DNA of 64,000 nucleotides from NCBI RefSeq assembly GCF_003332275.1, contig NZ_QOVA01000005.1, positions 186,001 to 250,000 of the forward strand, written 5' to 3'. Shown in pieces: positions 9,113-17,561 of the stretch. How positions within the stretch are numbered: position 1 is the first letter of the stretch; each line of letters begins with the position of its first letter. This stretch comes from Edaphovirga cremea (lineage in GTDB: Bacteria; Pseudomonadota; Gammaproteobacteria; Enterobacterales; Enterobacteriaceae). The notes beneath the pieces are model-generated. The model was not told where the DNA came from and searched no databases. It worked only from the letters and a program-made list of their open reading frames with translations. The translations under genes and the position numbers were made by a program.

Positions 9113-11355
9113 AATTCCCCCTGCTGCTGGCTGTAACGCGCACGCAATCGCTGGCGCACAACTTCAGCCAACGTATTGAGCACGAACGTAAAGATAAACA
9201 GCACCAACGCCGTCAGCATCAATACCCGGTAATGACCGCTGCCCGCCACCGCTTCCGGCATTTCAATGGCGATATTGGCTGCCAGCGCGCGCAGCCCCTG
9301 AAACAGGCTGCCATCGACAATCGGCGTATTGCCAGTTGCCATCAGCACAATCATGGTTTCCCCCACCGCCCGGCCAAAACCAATCATCAGCGCTGAAAAT
9401 ATTCCGGCGCTGGCACAGGGCAATATCACCCGCACCATGGTTTGCCACTGCGTTGCCCCCAACGCCAGTGAGCCCTGGCTGAGAGCCGGGGGGACGCTGA
9501 ACAGCGCATCTTCAGACAGCGTAAAAATAATCGGTATCAGCGCAAATCCCATGGCGATCCCAACCAGCAACGCATTGCGTTGATCGTAATCGGCGCCCAG
9601 CCAGATATGTAAAGGCTCGCCAAGCACTGCCTGTTCGATCCAGGAACCGAGATAAAACGTTAGCCACACCGTCAATAGCAGCACAGGCAGCAGCAACACG
9701 ACTTCCCAGCCCGCGCTGCGCATGCGGCGGGTTATTGACGCCCTGGCACAGATTGCACTGCACAACAGCGTTACGCCTGCCAGCAACCAGGGCAGCAGCA
9801 GAAAACCGCTGAGATACCGTTCCAACACCGGCGCCAGCCAGACCCCGGCAATCAAGCCAATCACCACGGTCGGTAATGCGCCCATCACCTCGACAGCCGG
9901 TTTTACCACCCGCCGCAATCCTGGGGACATAAACCAGGCGGTATAGATCGCGCCGGCCAACGCCAACGGCGCGGCGAAAAGCATGGCGCAAAATGCCGCT
10001 TTCAGCGTGCCGTAAATCACCGGAATCAGGCTCAGCTTCGCCTGATAATTATCGCTACCTGAGGTGGATTGCCAGACAAACTCCGGCTGGGGATAGTTTT
10101 CGTACCAGACTTTCTGCCACAGGGTGCGCCAACTGATATCCGGATAGAGATTGGTGACGTGATACCAATGCAAACCCTGCGCATTCTCCAGCAGTAAACC
10201 GTCGCCATGCGGGGCGAAGGCCATATTCGTGACGCCGGGAACCAGGGTTTTATTCAGCAACGGAGTGGGTTGCAGACTGGAATCCAGGGAGAAATGGCCG
10301 TTTGCCGACAGAGAAGCAAATACCCGGCGCGCAGTTTCCGTCGCCAGCAGGGATGGCCCACCTTCTGCGTGCTCAAGGTAACGGATACGCTGCAAATGGC
10401 GTTGCTGATGGTTCGCCACATCAAACCATTGGCTGATTCTGCCGTCTGCTTCCTGCACCAACAGTGAATTTCCGCCGCTCAGCAGCGCCAGTGAATGAGG
10501 AGGCTCTTTGCCGAGGGTGACTCGCTCACGCAGGCTGATGCGGGTATTGCCTGGCTGGTCGTTATGCAGCCCATCGTGCTGCGCTAAGTTTTGCGCTACG
10601 TTCTGCGCTATGTTTTGCACTGGGTCTTGAACTACATAGACTGACAGGATATTACCATTCAGCAGATAGATCGTTTTGCCATCCGGCGTCAGTAACAACC
10701 GATCAGGGCGTTCCGCCAGCGGTTCATCAACGAGGTAAATCGGGGATTGCAATGGCTCAAGGTAGGTCACAATCAGTCGGTTATCGTCAGTCACGGCAGC
10801 CAGTATTACTTTGTTTTCTGTCGGTTCAGCCAGTGCGAGGTGAGTCAGCGCATGTCCATAACGATCGAAAACCAAGGGCTGGTCGCCAAATGGGAACTGC
10901 CAGCCGGGCTGTGCGGAGGTTTGCTTGATGAGCGGGATATCTGGCCGCACCAGAACGCCTTGGCCATTGGCCTGTCCCAGCGCATACAGTGGATTGCGTC
11001 CGGCACTTACCGCCAGCAGGGTAGGCCGGATAGCCAGTCGCGCCGCGATCGGCGGTTTTCCCGTCGCCAACGGGAGAAACTCCCCTACGCCGTCACTCCC
11101 AATGCGATAGGCGAATTGCTGATCGGCATCCAGACCCACAGCCAGCGCAGGAGCACTGCGGGCGATCGGTAATTGCGCATGAAGCGAGACCGACACCGGG
11201 CGAAAAAGCGGCCAGACGCTATAGAGTAAATAGAAAAAAATCAGCATCAGAGTCATCAGCACCAGCAGTCCGCTACTGGTTACGGCGAAGCGAACCAGAC
11301 GGTCAATCCGTGCCCGGCGGCGATCGCGATGCTGTTGGCTAAGGGTTATCTGCAC
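9109..11355 (-). CDS. pstC: Phosphate ABC transporter permease PstC, long form
   Basis: About 748 residues: an N-terminal membrane helix, then about 370 residues of probably periplasmic sequence with beta-propeller-like short repeats, then the permease domain (IYGTLKAAFCAMLFAAPLALAGAIYTA, ALPTVVIGLIAG, LALGATQWQTMVRVILPCASAGIFSA). E. coli PstC has only 319 residues. The start is uncertain: this GTG gives MQITLSQQHRD, while another GTG at 11415 adds 20 residues; neither has a good ribosome site. A four-residue repeat QN[IVL]A lies in the insert. It is first in pstCAB and divergent from ppk. Confidence 0.9.
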   Translation of the reverse strand: MQITLSQQHRDRRRARIDRLVRFAVTSSGLLVLMTLMLIFFYLLYSVWPLFRPVSVSLHAQLPIARSAPALAVGLDADQQFAYRIGSDGVGEFLPLATGKPPIAARLAIRPTLLAVSAGRNPLYALGQANGQGVLVRPDIPLIKQTSAQPGWQFPFGDQPLVFDRYGHALTHLALAEPTENKVILAAVTDDNRLIVTYLEPLQSPIYLVDEPLAERPDRLLLTPDGKTIYLLNGNILSVYVVQDPVQNIAQNVAQNLAQHDGLHNDQPGNTRISLRERVTLGKEPPHSLALLSGGNSLLVQEADGRISQWFDVANHQQRHLQRIRYLEHAEGGPSLLATETARRVFASLSANGHFSLDSSLQPTPLLNKTLVPGVTNMAFAPHGDGLLLENAQGLHWYHVTNLYPDISWRTLWQKVWYENYPQPEFVWQSTSGSDNYQAKLSLIPVIYGTLKAAFCAMLFAAPLALAGAIYTAWFMSPGLRRVVKPAVEVMGALPTVVIGLIAGVWLAPVLERYLSGFLLLPWLLAGVTLLCSAICARASITRRMRSAGWEVVLLLPVLLLTVWLTFYLGSWIEQAVLGEPLHIWLGADYDQRNALLVGIAMGFALIPIIFTLSEDALFSVPPALSQGSLALGATQWQTMVRVILPCASAGIFSALMIGFGRAVGETMIVLMATGNTPIVDGSLFQGLRALAANIAIEMPEAVAGSGHYRVLMLTALVLFIFTFVLNTLAEVVRQRLRARYSQQQGEL
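10583..10630. repeat. 12-bp in-frame tandem repeat inside pstC
   Basis: Three near-identical 12-bp units (GCTAAGTTTTGC, GCTACGTTCTGC, GCTATGTTTTGC) and a decayed fourth (ACTGGGTCTTGA) encode consecutive QN[IVL]A-type tetrapeptides in the long extra-membrane insert of PstC. Unit length is a multiple of three, so copy changes would keep the frame. Confidence 0.75.
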
Positions 11356-11452
11356 TGGGTTCTCTGACCAAAAGGAAAATAATCGCACACCGCAATTTTG
11401 GCAGCTACGCTTCACTTATACACTGACTAACCGCGCATCTTATGTCAGTTTT

Positions 11453-11470
11453 TTGAACAATGCATGACAA
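11453..11470 (-). promoter_or_regulatory. Possible Pho box between pstC and ppk
   Basis: On the minus strand TTGTCATGCATTGTTCAA resembles the PhoB box CTGTCAT-AWAW-CTGTCAC: 6 of 7 bases match in the first half and about 3 of 7 in the second. Position between two phosphate-related divergent genes supports it; the weak second half argues against. Confidence 0.3.
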
Positions 11471-11637
11471 ACTTAACCTCTGAGATCTGTTGGACTTTCT
11501 TGTCAATCTCTCGCAATAATGTTTGTGGACACTAGGCGCCTATTTCTACTACTCCCCCGGAAGAGATCTTTCCCAGTAGGCGCAACAAGCTAAGAAGCCT
11601 AGCGGGACAGGCTCCAGGCTTAATGATTGGAGTGACA

Positions 11638-13701
11638 ATGGGTCAGGAAAAGCTCTACATAGATAAAGAACTCAGTTGGTTATCTTTTAATGAACGGGTA
11701 CTGCAAGAGGCCGCAGACAAGAGCAATCCCCTGATCGAGCGGATGCGCTTCCTCGGTATTTATTCCAATAACCTGGACGAGTTCTACAAAGTTCGCTTTG
11801 CTGATTTAAAGCGGCGCATCCTGATTAGCGAGGAGCAAGGCTCACTCGGCGCATCACGACATCTGCTGAAAAAGATTCAGGCAAAAGTTCTGAAAACCGA
11901 TCAGGAATTTGACAGCCTCTACAATGACTTATTGCTGGAAATGGCGCGCAACCAGATTTTCCTGATCAACGAGCGTCAGGTATCTGAAAACCAGCAACAG
12001 TGGTTACGCCACTACTTCAGACACCATTTGCGCCAATTTATCACGCCGATCCTCATCAACCATGAGACCAATCTGGTGCAGTTCCTGAAGGATGACTACA
12101 CCTATCTGGCGGTGGAGATCATTCGCGGTGAACAAATTGATTACTCGCTGCTGGAGATTCCGTCGGACAAAGTACCGCGCTTTGTCAATCTGCCGCCGGA
12201 AGCGCCTCGTCGTCGCAAGCCAATGATTCTATTGGATAACATTTTGCGTAATTGTCTGGATGATATTTTCAAGGGCTTCTTCGATTACGACACGTTGAAT
12301 GCCTATTCCATGAAAATGACCCGCGACGCAGAATACGATCTGGTCACAGAAATGGAATCCAGTCTGCTGGAGCTGATGTCTTCCAGTCTGAAGCAGCGAC
12401 TGACCGCAGAACCGGTGCGTTTCGTCTATCAACGCGATATGCCCGACGAAATGGTGGAACTGCTACGCAGTAAGCTGGGGATTTCCAACTACGATTCCGT
12501 CATCGCCGGTGGACGTTACCATAATTTCAAGGATTTCATCAGCTTCCCGAATGTGGGTAAAGCCAATATGGTTAACCGGCCTCTGCCACGCCTGCGCCAT
12601 ACCTGGTTTGATAAATTCCGCAACGGCTTTGATGCCATTCGTGAGCATGATGTCCTGCTCTATTACCCATATCACACGTTTGAGCACGTACTCGAACTGC
12701 TCAGGCAGGCTTCGTTCGACCCCAGCGTGTTGGCGATTAAAATCAACATCTACCGCGTGGCGAAAGACTCGCGGATTATTGAATCAATGATTCATGCCGC
12801 CCATAACGGCAAGAAAGTGACGGTGGTGGTCGAACTCCAGGCGCGTTTTGATGAAGAGGCCAATATTCACTGGGCCAAGCGGCTCACCGAAGCGGGTGTT
12901 CACGTTATTTTCTCCGCGCCCGGCCTGAAGATACACGCCAAGCTGTTTTTGATCTCCCGTCGTGAAGGGGATGAAATTATCCGTTATGCCCATATCGGCA
13001 CCGGCAACTTCAATGAAAAAACGGCAAGACTCTATACTGACTATTCGCTGATCACTGCGGATTCCCGCATCACGAATGAAGTCCGGCGGGTATTTAATTT
13101 CATCGAAAACCCGTATCGTCCGGTCACCTTTGAACATTTGATGGTGTCACCACAAAACTCCCGCAAAATGCTGTACGCACTGATCGATCAGGAGATCGCC
13201 AATGCGCAGGCGGGTGAAAGCGGCGGTATTACATTGAAGATCAATAACCTGGTTGATAAAGGTCTGGTGGATCGCCTTTACGCCGCCTCCGGCGTGGGCG
13301 TCAAAATCCGTCTTCTGGTGCGCGGTATGTGTACGTTGGTACCGAATCTGCCTGGCGTCAGTGAAAATATTCAGGTCACCAGCATCATCGACCGTTACCT
13401 TGAACACGATCGGGTCTATATTTTTGAAAACGGCGGTGATACCCGGGTTTACCTGTCGTCGGCAGATTGGATGACGCGCAATATCGATTACCGCATCGAA
13501 GTCGCTGTCGCCATACTCGACCCAACGTTGAAACAGCGGATCCTGGATATCATCGAGATCCTGCTAAGTGACACGGTAAAAGCCAGATATCTCGACAGTG
13601 AGCTGAGCAATCGGTATGTTCCGCGCGGTAATCGCCGCAAAGTCCGTGCACAGCTAGCGATTTATAATTATTTAAAGACCCTGGAACAGCCAGAACAGTA
13701 G
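11638..13701 (+). CDS. ppk: Polyphosphate kinase 1
   Basis: A 687-residue Ppk1 that makes polyphosphate reversibly from ATP at the inner membrane. It follows E. coli Ppk almost residue for residue from [20 protein letters not shown] through [24 protein letters not shown]. The autophosphorylated histidine is His433 in LKIHAKLFL, with [14 protein letters not shown] following. Start 11638 is preferred over 11623 because GGAG lies 7 nt upstream and E. coli Ppk starts the same way. The ppx gene follows after 10 bp, so the two are one operon. Confidence 0.98.
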   Translation: MGQEKLYIDKELSWLSFNERVLQEAADKSNPLIERMRFLGIYSNNLDEFYKVRFADLKRRILISEEQGSLGASRHLLKKIQAKVLKTDQEFDSLYNDLLLEMARNQIFLINERQVSENQQQWLRHYFRHHLRQFITPILINHETNLVQFLKDDYTYLAVEIIRGEQIDYSLLEIPSDKVPRFVNLPPEAPRRRKPMILLDNILRNCLDDIFKGFFDYDTLNAYSMKMTRDAEYDLVTEMESSLLELMSSSLKQRLTAEPVRFVYQRDMPDEMVELLRSKLGISNYDSVIAGGRYHNFKDFISFPNVGKANMVNRPLPRLRHTWFDKFRNGFDAIREHDVLLYYPYHTFEHVLELLRQASFDPSVLAIKINIYRVAKDSRIIESMIHAAHNGKKVTVVVELQARFDEEANIHWAKRLTEAGVHVIFSAPGLKIHAKLFLISRREGDEIIRYAHIGTGNFNEKTARLYTDYSLITADSRITNEVRRVFNFIENPYRPVTFEHLMVSPQNSRKMLYALIDQEIANAQAGESGGITLKINNLVDKGLVDRLYAASGVGVKIRLLVRGMCTLVPNLPGVSENIQVTSIIDRYLEHDRVYIFENGGDTRVYLSSADWMTRNIDYRIEVAVAILDPTLKQRILDIIEILLSDTVKARYLDSELSNRYVPRGNRRKVRAQLAIYNYLKTLEQPEQ

Positions 13702-13711
13702 GCCAGACACT

Positions 13712-15271
13712 ATGCCGCTAAACAGTCCTACCAACAGTAACAGTAAGCCACAGGAAATTGCCGCCATTGATCTTGGCTCAAACAGTTTCCATATGGTCAT
13801 TGCCCGCGTCGTTAACGGTGCGCTACAGGTATTGGGTCGTCTGAAACAACGGGTGCACCTCGCCGATGGGTTAGACAGCCACAGCGTATTGAGCGAAGAA
13901 TCGATGGAACGGGGTCTGGCTTGTCTGGCACTCTTCGCTGAACGTCTGCAAGGCTTCTCGCCCGAGAACGTCACTATCGTTGGCACACACTCCTTGCGTG
14001 AAGCCGTCAATGCGGAGGATTTTCTCAAGCGTGCGGCGAAAGTGATCCCCTACCCGATCGAGATTATTTCGGGTCAGGAAGAAGCGCGCCTGATTTTTAT
14101 GGGCGTAGAACATACCCAACCCGAAAAAGGCCGCAAGCTGGTGATCGATATCGGTGGGGGCTCTACCGAATTGGTGATTGGAGAGGACTTCGAACCGCTG
14201 CTGGCTGAGAGCCGACGCATGGGATGCGTCAGTTTCGGCCAGATCTTTTTCCCGCAGGGCGACATCTCCCCGGCTAATTTCCGCCGGGCGCGAATGGCTG
14301 CCGTGCAAAAGCTGGAGACGCTGGTCTGGCAATACCGTATTCAGGGCTGGCAATATGCGTTGGGTGCGTCGGGAACGATCAAGGCGGCTCATGAAGTGCT
14401 GGTCGAGATGGGGGAGAAGGATGGCCTGATCACCCCCGAACGTCTGGAGATGCTGGTCGAGCAGGTGCTGCAATACAAACATTTCAGTGCGCTGAGCCTG
14501 CCGGGTCTTTCCGAGGATCGCCAATCGGTATTTGTGCCGGGACTGGCAATTCTCTGCGGCGTATTCGATGCACTGGCCATCAAGGAACTGCGTTTATCCG
14601 ACGGTGCGTTGCGCGAAGGCGTGCTCTATGAAATGGAAGGCCGTTTCCGCCATCAGGATATCCGCATCCGTACCGCACGCAGTCTGGCCGATCACTATAA
14701 TATCGATCGCGAACAGGCTCGCCGCGTATTGGAGACCACGGAGCAACTCTACGCCCAGTGGCTGGCGCAAAATCCCAAACTGGTTCAGCCACAGCTCGAA
14801 GCATTATTGCAGTGGGCGGCGATGCTGCATGAAGTCGGGTTAAGTATCAACCACACGGGCATGCATCGGCACTCCGCCTACATTCTGCAAAATACCAATC
14901 TGCCCGGCTTCACCCAGGAACAACAGATCCTGTTAGCGACGCTGGTTCGTTTCCATCGCAAAGGCATCAAGCTGGAAGAACTGCCGCGCCTGAATCTGTT
15001 CAGGAAAAAATATTACCTGCCTCTGGTCCAACTGCTAAGGCTGGGTACGTTGCTGAATAATCAGCGCCAGTCAACCACCACGCCGGAGAGCCTGCGCCTG
15101 ATTACCGATGACAATCACTGGACGCTGCGGTTTCCACACGGTTATCTGGTGCAGAACACGTTGGTACAGTTGGATTTCGAACGCGAGCAAGCCTATTGGC
15201 AAGATGTAACCGGCTGGAAATTGATTCTCGACGAAGAACCGGAAGAGGTCATACCTAAAAAGGCGTCATAA
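13712..15271 (+). CDS. ppx: Exopolyphosphatase
   Basis: A 519-residue Ppx/GppA-family enzyme (E. coli Ppx has 513) that releases phosphate from polyphosphate ends. The ASKHA-fold phosphate loops are visible as [12 protein letters not shown] and [14 protein letters not shown], with the catalytic Glu region at [10 protein letters not shown]. The C-terminal HD-like part contains [24 protein letters not shown]. It lies 10 bp behind ppk and before a strong terminator, so synthesis and breakdown of polyphosphate are encoded together, opposite pstCAB. Confidence 0.97.
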   Translation: MPLNSPTNSNSKPQEIAAIDLGSNSFHMVIARVVNGALQVLGRLKQRVHLADGLDSHSVLSEESMERGLACLALFAERLQGFSPENVTIVGTHSLREAVNAEDFLKRAAKVIPYPIEIISGQEEARLIFMGVEHTQPEKGRKLVIDIGGGSTELVIGEDFEPLLAESRRMGCVSFGQIFFPQGDISPANFRRARMAAVQKLETLVWQYRIQGWQYALGASGTIKAAHEVLVEMGEKDGLITPERLEMLVEQVLQYKHFSALSLPGLSEDRQSVFVPGLAILCGVFDALAIKELRLSDGALREGVLYEMEGRFRHQDIRIRTARSLADHYNIDREQARRVLETTEQLYAQWLAQNPKLVQPQLEALLQWAAMLHEVGLSINHTGMHRHSAYILQNTNLPGFTQEQQILLATLVRFHRKGIKLEELPRLNLFRKKYYLPLVQLLRLGTLLNNQRQSTTTPESLRLITDDNHWTLRFPHGYLVQNTLVQLDFEREQAYWQDVTGWKLILDEEPEEVIPKKAS

Positions 15272-15284
15272 GGGTTCTGATCAG

Positions 15285-15325
15285 AAAAACGGCCTCGCTG
15301 TTCATCGCAGGGAAGGCCGTTTTTG
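15285..15325. terminator. Bidirectional terminator between ppx and LacI-type regulator gene
   Basis: The stem AAAAACGGCCT pairs with AGGCCGTTTTT, with a weaker inner stem around the loop. It has A- and T-runs on both sides, so it can serve ppx on the plus strand and the regulator gene on the minus strand. Confidence 0.9.
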
Positions 15326-15337
15326 TTTGCCGCTATT

Positions 15338-16324
15338 TTATCTGACGTTGCCGAGACTGCTCTCCCTGACCTTCAGCGTCACCGGAATCTGTTGCTGGCT
15401 CAGGGCCAGCTCGGGGTCGAGCAGCAATGCAATTCCCCGTCGTCCAAGCTCTGCCTTGTCAATTGCCAGCGTCGTTAGCGCAGGCCGGACCTGCGACGCG
15501 GCATCAATATCATCAAACCCGACAATGGCGATCTCTTCCGGCACCCGGATACCCGCTTCGCGACAGAGGCGCAGCGCAATCATGGCCGCCGAATCGTTGT
15601 AGGCAAAAATCGCGTCGGGTGGCGACGGCAACGCCAGAAGTTGCTTCACAGCCAGCGTCAATCCCTCCTCGGTGCTCATCACCGACGGTGCAATAACTTC
15701 CAACGCCGGATCGTTCAGCATCCGGGCTTCGAAGAGCGCCTGCCGATAACCTTTTTCACGTTCACGAATACTGAAATGCGCCAGCGAACTGGCCAGAAAC
15801 GCGATCCGTTTGCGCCCCCCGTCAATCAGGTGGCGGGTTGCCAGATAACCACCCTGCACGTTGTCAGGATTCACGCTGGCAATGCCGGGCACCCATAAAT
15901 CGGCCAGCGCCAGAGGTTTGCCGCTACTCTTTAGCAATGCCAAAAGTTCAGGCTCGAAGAATCCGGCACAAAGAAAGGCATCCGGTTCATGGAGTTTGAT
16001 TTGCTCTTCAATGGCGTCCGTTGGCCCCAGCGCCAGAAAGCTGAGAGCGATACCGCGTTCGCGGCACAGGCTTTCCGCTCCCAGCAGTACCGCCGAATAA
16101 AAAGGCAGGGCCAGCGCGATATTGTGTTGCCGATGCAACAGAAACAGAATGCGTTTAATCGGCTCATTCCGTAAACGGCCAAAATCGTAACCCAGCGCAT
16201 TCGCGACCGCGACAACACGCTGCCGGGTCTCCTCTTTCAGCCCGCCCTGCCCTTTGAGCGCGCGGGAAACCGCTCCCACCGAAACCCCTGCCTGCCGGGC
16301 AATATCACGAATTCTTACTGCCAT
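15338..16324 (-). CDS. LacI-family sugar regulator, divergent from fructokinase gene
   Basis: A 328-residue LacI/GalR repressor. The helix-turn-helix is IRDIARQAGVSVGAVSRALKG, followed by the hinge helix and a periplasmic-binding-protein-like core ending with AIVGFDDIDAASQVRPALTTL. The start is set at 16324 because the HTH begins here and AAGGAT lies upstream; an open frame reaches 16552 but that extension does not look like this family. Being divergent from a ROK fructokinase with two shared-core palindromes between them, it probably controls that gene and itself. The effector is likely a hexose or hexose phosphate (inferred). Confidence 0.9.
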   Translation of the reverse strand: MAVRIRDIARQAGVSVGAVSRALKGQGGLKEETRQRVVAVANALGYDFGRLRNEPIKRILFLLHRQHNIALALPFYSAVLLGAESLCRERGIALSFLALGPTDAIEEQIKLHEPDAFLCAGFFEPELLALLKSSGKPLALADLWVPGIASVNPDNVQGGYLATRHLIDGGRKRIAFLASSLAHFSIREREKGYRQALFEARMLNDPALEVIAPSVMSTEEGLTLAVKQLLALPSPPDAIFAYNDSAAMIALRLCREAGIRVPEEIAIVGFDDIDAASQVRPALTTLAIDKAELGRRGIALLLDPELALSQQQIPVTLKVRESSLGNVR

Positions 16325-16391
16325 GAGCCCATCCTTTTTACTCTCTCTGGCGGCATTATTACGGTTTCTGTCAGCCAGTGATAGGACGGCG

Positions 16392-16404
16392 TGTTTATTA
16401 AACA
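16392..16404. promoter_or_regulatory. Palindromic operator 1 between lacI-type gene and mak
   Basis: TGTTTATTAAACA is a perfect 6-bp palindrome around one central base. It shares the core TGTTTAnTAAACA with a second palindrome whose centre is 88 bp away. It lies 68 bp upstream of the regulator start. Confidence 0.55.
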
Positions 16405-16477
16405 TTTTAATGCGAGCGTTATCATAAATTTCTTGGGTTAAAAGACAGGATGATGCCGCTCTCACTTTTGCCCGTAA

Positions 16478-16494
16478 TTTGTTTACTAAACAAA
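16478..16494. promoter_or_regulatory. Palindromic operator 2 between lacI-type gene and mak
   Basis: TTTGTTTACTAAACAAA is a perfect 8-bp palindrome around one central base, repeating the core of the palindrome at 16392. Two matched symmetric sites between a LacI-type gene and its divergent target suggest cooperative or looped repression. Confidence 0.6.
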
Positions 16495-16539
16495 ATTTCC
16501 GCCGTATCTTAATGGCGAGGCTATTTTTTTGAAAAGAAG

Positions 16540-16570
16540 TTTTTTCTGACAAGCTATTTTTTCTGATAAG
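16540..16570. repeat. Direct repeat upstream of mak
   Basis: TTTTTTCTGACAAG (16540-16553) and TTTTTTCTGATAAG (16557-16570) are 14-bp direct repeats with one mismatch, at a 17-bp period, ending 20 bp before the mak start. They may be a duplicated regulatory site or simple slippage. Confidence 0.5.
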
Positions 16571-16590
16571 AAACGTGAAAAGGACAGACT

Positions 16591-17487
16591 ATGTTGCGTT
16601 TGGGATTGGACATCGGCGGCACAAAGATTGAAGCAGTGGTTTTGACCGAACAAGGAGAGTTACTGCATAAACAGCGTACAGCAACGCAGAAAGAGAGTTA
16701 TGCGCAGTTCGTTGACGATGTCACGCAAATCATCAGCCAGATCCGCGCCCGCTTTGCGTCGCCCATGTCGGTCGGTATTTGCCTCCCTGGCAGCGTTTCC
16801 CCGCTCACTGGTTTAATAAAAAATTCGAATATTCTGGTATTGAATGGCGAGCCTTTACCGCAGGATCTGCACGACCGGCTTGGGCAGCCCGTTACCCTTT
16901 CCAATGATGGCAACTGTTTTGCCTTGTCAGAAGCCGTAGACGGTGCCGGGAAAGATCACGATATCGTTTTTGGTGTCATTCTGGGAACAGGGTGCGGTGG
17001 CGGCCTGGCTATCGGTAAGCGGATGATTGCTGGCAATAATGGCAATGCTGGCGAGTGCGGTCACAATCCCCTGCCCGGCTATGATGAGAAAAAAGACGGC
17101 GCACCGGCACGCTGCTACTGCGGCCAGATCAATTGCGTGGAATCCTTTGTTTCCGGCACCGGATTAAGTGAGCGCTATTTGCTGCGCACTGGCGAACGAC
17201 TGAAGGCCAATGACATTGTCGCGTTGGCCGAACAGGGTCATCCAGCGGCCAGTGCCCAGTTTGAACTCTATCTGGATCAACTCGCTCGCTCGCTGGCCTC
17301 GATCGTCAACCATATCGACCCCGGTGCAATTGTATTGGGTGGTGGGATGTCGAATATTCAGGCGATATATCAAACCATTGAACAGCGGGTTGCCAATTAT
17401 GTCTTCACCGATCGGTTTACGACCCGTATTGTTCAGGCCCAGCACGGCGACAGCAGTGGCGTTCGCGGTGCGGCCTGGCTCGGTTAG
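16591..17487 (+). CDS. mak: Fructokinase/mannokinase, ROK family
   Basis: A 298-residue ROK kinase that phosphorylates fructose (and probably mannose) with ATP at C6. The N-terminal phosphate loop is GLDIGGTKIEAVVL. SNDGNCFALSEA holds the catalytic Asp, and the zinc-binding signature GHNPLPGYDEKK...CYCGQINCVESF is complete. The C-terminal HGDSSGVRGAAWL matches E. coli Mak. AAAGGAC precedes the ATG. It is divergent from a LacI-family gene with two palindromic operators. The exact sugar cannot be fixed from sequence alone. Confidence 0.88.
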   Translation: MLRLGLDIGGTKIEAVVLTEQGELLHKQRTATQKESYAQFVDDVTQIISQIRARFASPMSVGICLPGSVSPLTGLIKNSNILVLNGEPLPQDLHDRLGQPVTLSNDGNCFALSEAVDGAGKDHDIVFGVILGTGCGGGLAIGKRMIAGNNGNAGECGHNPLPGYDEKKDGAPARCYCGQINCVESFVSGTGLSERYLLRTGERLKANDIVALAEQGHPAASAQFELYLDQLARSLASIVNHIDPGAIVLGGGMSNIQAIYQTIEQRVANYVFTDRFTTRIVQAQHGDSSGVRGAAWLG

Positions 17488-17561
17488 CGCTTTTGATCAA
17501 TGAGCATTTCCGATCGCCTGGCACTGCTGATCAATTAGTACTGCCGTTCAGTTAGTTAGCA

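Noticed and set aside
16325-16552. N-terminal extension of the LacI-family regulator
   Set aside because: The extension is open but unlike the family, it would cover one operator, and a good start with AAGGAT lies at 16324.
17494-17535. TTGATCA/TGATCAA inverted repeat between mak and pdeF as a terminator
   Set aside because: The arms are only 7 bp with a 28-nt loop and no T-run.
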